Source: Monoplex corrugatus
Taxonomy: Eukaryota; Mollusca; Gastropoda; Littorinimorpha; Ranellidae
Assembly: GCA_030674185.1 (NCBI GenBank)
Contig: CM060307.1
Location: forward strand, 36,605,901-36,669,900
Direction: 5' to 3'
Length of the DNA stretch: 64,000 nucleotides
Shown: piece by piece, positions 56,791 to 64,000 of the stretch
Numbering within the stretch: the stretch's first letter is position 1
Layout of the letters: each line of letters opens with the position of its first letter
The notes under the pieces: generated by a model
Seen by the model: only the letters and a program-made list of their open reading frames with translations
What the model was told of the DNA's origin: nothing
Databases searched by the model: none
Program-made: the position numbers and the translations under genes

Positions 56791-58197
56791 GCAGTAAGGG
56801 GAGGACTGGGACCCATTCTCAGCAAGCGGAGTGGAGGAATGGAGAGGTTTCTGCCACTTCTATCACTCCCCGACGACCTTACCACGGTAATGGAACATCC
56901 TTTAACGACACCTCCCTGGCCAAACAGAAACTAAAGCTCCTCGCCGGTGGCCCCACAGACACAGAAGTGATTGCAGAGAACAGTGTTTTGCTGGATGATC
57001 TGTCAGTCACACCAGTACTGTTCCAGATGTAGACACTCAGAAGGCGCCAACACAGCCGACAAGCCTCGCTGCTGGCGCTCAGGGACAAAGCCTTAGGGGC
57101 GATTCACACAGCTGTGCTGCTGATGTTGACGGCAAGGACCGATTCACACAGCCGTGCAGCTACCGATGACGGCAATTGTTCAACACGAAGGTCAAGTTAT
57201 TCTAACCATCATCTTCTTTTTAAACAAACATTTTTTAAGATAATCCAGATTTTGTTCTTCTCTTGGCCACTGTCATCTTGAAAAAGATTCAGTTGCAGTA
57301 AAACTCAACGTACAGTAAGGATAATGGTAGAATGTCAAAATAGTGAAATCAGATTTCTAAGTACTGTCTGAGTTTCCTGAGAAAGTGTTGTTCACATGTC
57401 TTTCTTGAAAAACGCTTTTTTTTTTGTTGGTCCGTGTGACCTTAATTTTGACACCTTAAGTTCAAAACTTACCGTTTTCCAAGTCCTGAACAGAGACTAC
57501 ACCTCTGACCAAAATTTGGCAAAGAACCATTCGTAAAGAGCTGAAACATTTTCCTTTTACACACACAAAATGTGGCGACGAATGTTCCGAGAAGATGTAT
57601 TTCACGTTTGAAATTAGTTCTCGAAAAAAGTAGTGAAGTTATTACCACTTAAGAGCTGTAATAATAAAAAGTGTTATAATAACATATCATCAGTAACTCA
57701 AAAATACCGAAACATTGCAACGTGTAAGCACTGCCTCGGATGATAACTGACGTCCTACGTACTTTCTTTCTTTGTCATACTTCCTTGTAATGTTCTGAAC
57801 TGAAGACAAAAGCACCAAACCTGTTTCAATGGAAACTAAAAGCTATACTCAATATGCGTAATGACACTTTGAACACATAACTTCTCAATGAAAAAATATT
57901 AAAAACAGTCGACGTGCTTCATCCATCTACAGTATGTGTGAGTCGACCCTTAGCAGTAAGAAAAGCAATGTTTTTTATGTGACCTACGCCTTAATGTGAA
58001 GAGTCAGCCGTAGGCACTTTGCACAGCAGGCCCTGCTATCATTTCCCCAGGGAAACAGGGGAGACAATGAGATGGATGAAGTCAGATCGTTCCCCCTTCC
58101 CCACTGGTCCCTTTAGTGAGTCTCTTGTGACCTGATTCCGTCTGTTGCACGTGCCCCGTCCGCCCCGCTTGGTAAGCAGCATGCAGATATCGCTGTC
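56791..58197. other. No gene recognised
   Basis: A GC-richer part at 56820-57175 has open frames on both strands and a 40-bp duplication (CGATTCACACAG at 57100 and 57140). The rest is AT-rich and unassigned. Confidence 0.5.
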
Positions 58198-58216
58198 TAC
58201 GAGTGAGTGAGTGAGT

Positions 58217-58247
<31 letters not shown>

Positions 58248-58460
58248 GTGTGTGTGTGTGTGTGTGTGTGTGAGTGAGTGAGTGAGTGAGTGAGTGTGAG
58301 TGAGTGTGTGTGTGTGTGTGAGTGTGAGTATGTGTATGTGTGTGTGTGAGTGTTGTGAGTGTGAGTGTGTGTGTGGGTAGATGGGTGTGTGGGTGTGTGC
58401 CTGCCTGTATGTCTGTCTCAAGTCTGCCTGGCTATGTGTTCTTTCTCTCTCTCTCACATA
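58198..58460. repeat. (GAGT)n, GA and GT cluster
   Basis: GAGT units on both sides of GA and GT tracts, then interrupted GT. Confidence 0.95.
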
Positions 58461-60459
58461 CATACATTTCACCCTGATCTCGATCTGACTCTTGTTTCAG
58501 AAATCCACCCCCATCTCCATCAATACCTGTCTTGTTAATCTATTCTCTATTTGTTTATTCATTTTTGTGTTTCTGTCCACGTTACTTTGCTTTAAGAGAA
58601 ACACAAATGGAACCTTTTTTTTTTTAAGACAAACAAAATGGAAACCTTTTCCCGTCCTTTCAGTCTGCTAGCTTTGTTAGACCAAGACACTGGCCGAGGT
58701 ATGATATCACATGAAAGGTAGGACAAAGGTAACAGAGAGCACAACCCTTTCACACAGATATTTGTGTTAAAAGGCTGTGCTCTGAAGAAGACACGGACAC
58801 ATCAAAATCGGCACAATGGATTAACTTAAAATATGCAACTGCCCAAATGCTTACGCTAAGCGAGCTTAAACTCACCAGCTGCTCATTTCTTTTTTTCACC
58901 ATAGATGAAGGTATCAAGGTCATCAGATCAAGGTGTCAGCAAGCTTCTTGAGGTCTCGCATCACTGGATTTGGTGTCAAGAGTGCAAGAAAAGAGCGAGT
59001 ACCTTGAAATATTGAAAGGATCAAGATGTTTTGGGTGCAAGCAGCAGACCTGAGGTGCAAGCAGCGTGCAAATCTCATACGATCGACCAGGTGCAATAAT
59101 ATGCTCACAGGCAATGGGTATGGCACAGTCACCGACAACATCTGTCCTGTCGAACAGAATTCGGAAGTTGTTCACGAGATTCATCGCTGATTCACTGCAC
59201 CGAATAGCTTTCTCCTACGGAAAGCTTTTTGATCGCATTCTGCCGGCAGTACGCCCAGTCTACAACTGCCATTATGTTGATGCCCAATCAACAACTGCCA
59301 GTAATGCTGACGCCAATGATGTTGATACTTTTATCAGTAAATCTTAATCAAATTTGGGCCAAACAGTAACTAGTGAAAACTTCATCCGAGGTCATTTGAA
59401 CAGGCAGACCTCACAGTAAGGAAAACCGCAACGTATTTCACAGCGATTGGTTCATAAATTTTATCCGGCGCTTCGTTAAATGGGTATCTCAATGGAAAAC
59501 ACCGAGCTTGAACGAGACTGGCTCAATTTTCAAAGTCTCCATTAGTACGCAAACTGTCTGCAAAGGTGTTGAGAGGTAAAAACAACCAGTCATTACAATG
59601 ACTTGGCCATCTTCCTTTATCTAATCAAAACATCTTTCACGTCCGTCAGCACAGCACCACAATGATCGAAAGTAGCAAACTTAACAAAAGAAACTTGAAT
59701 AACATAACGTCAAACTTGAGCAACTTTCTGTTGTTACTGAAAGAGAGAGGAGACGGGTGTGGGGGGTGGGGGGAGAGGGAGGGAGAGAGGGAAACGGAAG
59801 ACAAACTAAACTAACTGTAGGTTCAGTGAGAGAAGCAAGTTGTGTCCATACACACACCGGTCTACCCCCTATCTCCCATCTGTCTCTCTCAGCTGCACGT
59901 GCATACCGTTTTGACAGCTGGCTCTTTTCCGCTGTGTGGCGAGGCGGCAAGAACAAACTGGGCGGAGAGGGAAAAACATCAAACACACAGGGACGATCGA
60001 TACACAAGGCAAGAAGGCAACTTGAGCCGGATGATAAATATAGCCCCTTGGAGCTTCTGTCTCCTGCACCGTGTAAAATAACCTTGTTTCTTTTATTTTC
60101 ACTCCCTGTGTCACGTTTCTGTTTTCAAGCAGGAAAAGGGAATTCTCTTCGTATGGCTCGACCTTTTTGCTTTTATTCTTTTCTTTGATTTCTCGTTTCT
60201 CCAGCTTCTGACTCCTGCATCTTGCTTATGAAAAATAATATATATATAAAAAAAAAAAGAAAGAAAGAAAGGGGGCGGGGGCTGTTTATTATTTTCCATG
60301 GCTAGCTGTGAGATTTTGTTTCCTAGAGAAAGAAAGAACTCTTCGTATGGCTTGACCTTTTCGTTTGTGCTTTGGCCCAAGTTTTCCCAGCTCAGCTGAG
60401 GAGTATATGTGAGTCTATGCGAGTATTATATTTACATTAGCTGTAATAACACTGGGTAG
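58461..60459. other. No gene recognised
   Basis: Mostly non-repetitive. Short open frames overlap on both strands at 58923-59347 without recognisable domains. A GA-rich tract lies at 59740-59795. Confidence 0.5.
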
Positions 60460-60640
60460 TATGGAGACAGATGTCCTAATTTTCAGTCTGAGCCCACGGG
60501 GTTCGAGTCTGGCTCATAAAACTGTGCGTCAGGCTTTCAGTCTGGGCAGCTGTGAATGGGTACCTCATTCTGTCCAGGGTTGAGAAAGTAAAACAACGAC
60601 AGAAGAGAGTGGACCTGACCCTCAAAAATCATATCGTAGA
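60460..60640 (+). mobile_element. SINE-like element (family C)
   Basis: A B box, GGGGTTCGAGTCTGG, is followed by a body containing CTGTGAATGGGTACC and a GAGAAAGTAAAAC tail region. A related GTGAATGGGTAC segment occurs in inverse orientation near 7000. It is likely a tRNA-derived SINE distinct from SINE-A, and it lies just upstream of a plus-strand SINE-A copy. Confidence 0.45.
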
Positions 60641-60670
60641 GAACTGAAGTCTCTATGCCTTCTCCATTTA

Positions 60671-60982
60671 TTCGCAGGCTAGCTGGTTATTTTGACAGAG
60701 CCGTGGACTCAAATCTTCAGTTCAATACCATCACCACCAACAAAACAAAACAAAACTGTTCGCTGCCCATTTTAACATCTCTATCTTTCTGGTGTTGTCA
60801 GCTTAAGAGTTTCATAGGTCCCTTCTTCCTCCCCCTCCCCTTCTCAAAATCTTGCCAGTGCGAAGGGTTTTGCGCAGGCTCAGGGAATCTGACTGATAAT
60901 TGCTGGTAGACATGGGTGGAGCGCATATGGGATTGTCTTGAGTGCGATGAACCCCTCTTGAACAAACTTAAGTCCAAACTCC
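60671..60982 (+). mobile_element. SINE-A copy 14
   Basis: This plus-strand copy has the best A-box-like head (GGCTAGCTGGTTA) and a B box (CAGTTCAATACC), then core TTCTGGTGTTGTCAGC, TTTTGCGCAGGCTCAGGG, GGTGGAGCGCATATGG and the tail AACAAACTTAAGTCC. It faces copy 15 in opposite orientation across a small foldback. Confidence 0.85.
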
Positions 60983-61001
60983 TCTCCAACGACATCAGCA
61001 A

Positions 61002-61168
61002 GGGTGCAACTTAGAAAAAGTAAAACAATTGAAAGGGGGCCAGGGGCCGGCAGCGCCCCGTTTGGGGGGTCTGGGGGGCTACGCTGAAGCTTTTTCAAAA
61101 AACGGATTTTCTGTTTCTGACTCTTTTGAAAAAACGGATTCCGTCGTCAAACGGAAAAAGTTGCACCC
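61002..61168. mobile_element. 167-bp foldback with G-rich core
   Basis: The ends form an 11-bp inverted repeat, GGGTGCAACTT at 61002-61012 and AAGTTGCACCC at 61158-61168. Inside are two G-rich segments (GGGGGCCAGGGGCC and GGGGGGTCTGGGGGG) and two copies of GAAAAAACGGATT-like sequence. CATCAG occurs just outside both ends and may be a target duplication. It lies between two tail-to-tail SINE-A copies. Confidence 0.6.
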
Positions 61169-61185
61169 ATGCATCAGGGCTCCCA

Positions 61186-61428
61186 TTTGGAGTTCAAGGG
61201 TTGTTCAAGAGGGAATCATCGCTCTCGGAAAATTCCATATGCGCTACGCACCCAAATCTGCCAGTAAATACATGGCGGACTCTTTGAACCTACGCAAAAA
61301 GTAATACTGTGATAAGGTCCCGTAATGGGGGATAAGGGTCAGGGAACAACGAGACCTGTGAAACACTAAGCTGACACCACAAAATGACGGAAGCACTGAA
61401 ATGGACAACAAGCAGGCCAGTTCCATTA
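61186..61428 (-). mobile_element. SINE-A copy 15
   Basis: This minus-strand copy has a diverged tail block (GGTGCGTAGCGCATATGG) and a core with TTGTGGTGTCAGC. The head is truncated near GGCCTGCTTG. It is tail-to-tail with copy 14. Confidence 0.75.
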
Positions 61429-61879
61429 GATTTACAAACTACTTTCACATTTTGTTTACACTCTATTAATCTCTACGGGTTTGATAAGAGACCTCTGTTA
61501 TCGCTCAGTTGGAAAGTTTTAAAACATTCTGAGCAAAGTCATACACCACGTTTGCTGCTGGTTGGGAAGTATAATATCAGTACAATACCTTTGTCAACGT
61601 CATGCACACAAAAACATGCATATCTATTTTTATTTGTAGCCTGTTTCTGTACACACATTTGTGTCAGACATTTGTACAGGCAGGCAGTTCGTCATTATCA
61701 AGTCTCTATTCGCTCCCCATACTGTTGTTTATTTTTAATGCTTTTAATTTGTTTGAATGTTTGTAATTTATTTCTCCGGCAGCCGGCTTTTATTCTATTT
61801 GCTTAGCTTTAATCAATGTATTCCAATTCATATTCTTTCATGCTTATGTTATATTATGGACTATAAATACTAGCTGTAA
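61429..61879. other. No gene recognised
   Basis: AT-rich sequence between a SINE-A copy and the (ATT)n-tailed element end. It may be the diverged body of that element. Confidence 0.4.
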
Positions 61880-61965
61880 GACAGACCCCAGTCAAGATTT
61901 ATTGCTACTATCCTTTAAGATTTTGCGCTATATAAATAAAATATATTATTATTATTATTATTAAT
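61880..61965 (+). mobile_element. LINE/SINE 3' tail with (ATT)n
   Basis: The plus strand carries AAGATTTTGCGCTATATAAA followed by AATATATT and (ATT)n. More than 20 bp are identical to the inverted tail at 50008. Sequence upstream (61440-61880) has no recognisable polymerase frame. Confidence 0.65.
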
Positions 61966-62231
61966 AAAAATGTTCTAACATTTAAAAGTTGGAAGTTTAA
62001 AAAGGATTGTAATTTCACAGAACCAACCCACCAACCAAACAAGCAAGCAAGCTAGTAAGCAAGCAAAGAAAGTCGTTTAAACTAAAAACTTTATGCCATA
62101 TATCAAGGGAATGCCGTGATCTGTGCCAGTAGATTAAGACTCGTTGCGTGGTTCCACTGTGTGTTTCCTTCTCTTATTCCAACATCCCTGTCTCTGTTTA
62201 ATGAGACGAAGATCTGTTATATGGTTTTATT

Positions 62232-62597
<366 letters not shown>

Positions 62598-62695
62598 CGC
62601 GAGCCTCGCTCTCACTCCTTTTTCCCCTCCCTTTTTTCTCTTCTCTCTCAATGTGTGTCTCTGATCTCTCTCCTACTCCTCCTTTATCTGTTTTC

Positions 62696-62696
<1 letters not shown>

Positions 62697-62757
<61 letters not shown>

Positions 62758-62772
62758 TACACACACACACAC
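62697..62772. repeat. (CT)n(CA)n
   Basis: About 20 CT units joined to about 16 CA units. Confidence 0.95.
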
Positions 62773-63097
62773 TCCTCAACTTTTTATCCCCACCAACAAG
62801 AAAGGAGCGTAATGCAGGCAATCAGAGGGTCATGGGATCGATACAGGTGCAATAGGACAAGAAAACCAGGTGTGATTCACTCACCTCCGTTTCACCCCTC
62901 AGGTGCAATATCTCGCTAATCCCCCTCCTTCAGGTCGGCTACAGGATCAGTAAAGATTAGGAGAGCGTGGGGTGGTGGGATGAGTGGGGAGAGGTTGGAT
63001 GTTATGGGAATGGGAAGCTAACGTCATGTTCGCTTCGCTGTGATGAAAGAAGCATCGAATCGATATTCATCTATATTTAGTTGCTTTTTTTCCCATA

Positions 63098-63230
63098 GAG
63101 AGAGACAGACAGACAGACAGAGAGAGAGAGAGAAAAAAAAGAGACAGACTCAGACAGACGGACGGAGAGAGAGAGAGAGAGAGAGAGAAGAGACAGACAG
63201 ACAGATGTACAGACAGATGGACGGACGGAC

Positions 63231-63265
<35 letters not shown>

Positions 63266-63295
63266 GACAGAGACAGAAACAGAGATACGAGGAGA
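63098..63295. repeat. GA and GACA/GACG-rich tract
   Basis: Alternating GA runs and GACA or GACG blocks, the longest GACA run at 63236-63265. Confidence 0.95.
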
Positions 63296-63736
63296 AAAGA
63301 AGGGAAGGAGTGAAAGAGCCAATCTGAGCTGCTAACACACAGTAACAGAAGTCCATTAACTTTTTAAGAAGCCAATATCACCAAAGACATAAACCTAGGT
63401 ACCTGTGGCTGGCTGAATCATGTAAGACCTGAGCAGTAGCCTACTGGCGCCAGTATTTTTGGGTCGTTGTGCAAACACTTTCAAGCGTACTGTCTGACAC
63501 GTATCACGCTACTCTATGGGTTTGTCTCTCTCCTCCGAAGGTCTATATTTAAACCAAAAACTTACCATGATGTGCGTGTGATCCGCACCTCAGTTACCGT
63601 TCGCCTCTAACAGACTTGAGCATGAAGGTCATCTCGACCCAGTAACCTGCTGGACATGAGCTGTGAGCGCAGAGCACTTTTGAAGTGTGCCGAATGGGAG
63701 GAGGGTTTGCAACTGATGAGGAGGATAAAACTCGGC

Positions 63737-63752
63737 ACACACACACACACAC

Positions 63753-63811
<59 letters not shown>

Positions 63812-63816
63812 CACAA
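63737..63816. repeat. (CA)n
   Basis: About 37 CA units with one interruption. Confidence 0.95.
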
Positions 63817-64000
63817 ATGTAAACAGGCATGGACTATGATGGAGCGCACACTGTAAATGTAAGCAATACACAGTATCATCGATTAAAAAAAAAAAAAACC
63901 CAAGCCACAAGATGTGTTCACATCACTAAATAATGAATCACTTTCTACTGACGACACAATGACATCGTATTTCTCTTGTGCGTTCTTAAAATATACATAA

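Noticed and set aside
56778..57032. 84-codon plus-strand frame, with an overlapping minus frame
   Set aside because: No recognised domain, both strands are open, and it adjoins a minisatellite. It could be an exon, but nothing supports that.
58936..59347. Overlapping frames of 72-93 codons on both strands
   Set aside because: No recognised domain, no splice or start context, and similar frames occur by chance.

Overview
This window is repeat-dense animal nuclear DNA, most likely from a mollusc and probably a gastropod. That assignment is an inference from three things: very abundant long (GT)n/(CA)n and (GA)n/(CT)n tracts, several tRNA-derived SINE families (one resembles, from memory, a SINE body common in gastropod genomes), and decayed 3' ends of LINEs of types common in lophotrochozoans. 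I recognise no intact protein-coding gene. Almost all open frames longer than 60 codons are translations of microsatellites, minisatellites or transposon remnants. The window is best read as intergenic or large-intron DNA. The only RNA gene with every expected part is tRNA-Asn(GUU) at 48549-48622, followed by a T14 Pol III terminator.

Four kinds of mobile DNA explain much of the non-simple sequence. (1) SINE-A is a tRNA-derived SINE of about 300-340 bp with about 15 full, partial or interrupted copies on both strands. (2) SINE-B is a second tRNA-derived family with about 7 copies, and single tRNA-like heads occur elsewhere. (3) LINE remnants lie on the minus strand at 3600-4560, 15814-16396, 42150-42535 and 46735-46930; the second keeps a clean 126-codon reverse-transcriptase C-terminal frame. 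(4) A short foldback element bounded by TTAA has nine recognisable full or near-full copies and one remnant. Its outer arms enclose an inner TTAA-bounded palindrome. One copy sits exactly in the TTAA of a SINE-A, which argues for piggyBac-like TTAA targeting.

Layout. 1-9 kb: SINE and LINE debris, GT/CA tracts, an 18-copy 40-bp minisatellite (4767-5474) and an AT-rich degenerate satellite (7300-8530). 9-20 kb: SINE-A copies, a 48-bp polypyrimidine minisatellite (to 13860), the LINE 3' end at 16 kb, and an array of about 20 units of 42-43 bp at 18501-19393 that looks like a tandemly amplified arm of the TTAA foldback element. 20-45 kb: scattered SINEs, TTAA foldbacks (25, 29, 38, 43, 45 kb) and many microsatellites. 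45-51 kb: a SINE-A cluster with a nested TIR element, a pair of tRNA-like heads and the tRNA-Asn gene. 51-64 kb: further foldback, SINE-A and minisatellite loci, and the longest GT tract (62234-62594).

The most interesting signals are the composite TTAA foldback family, its apparent conversion into a minisatellite, and the nested insertions that date and define the elements. No cooperating gene set is visible.
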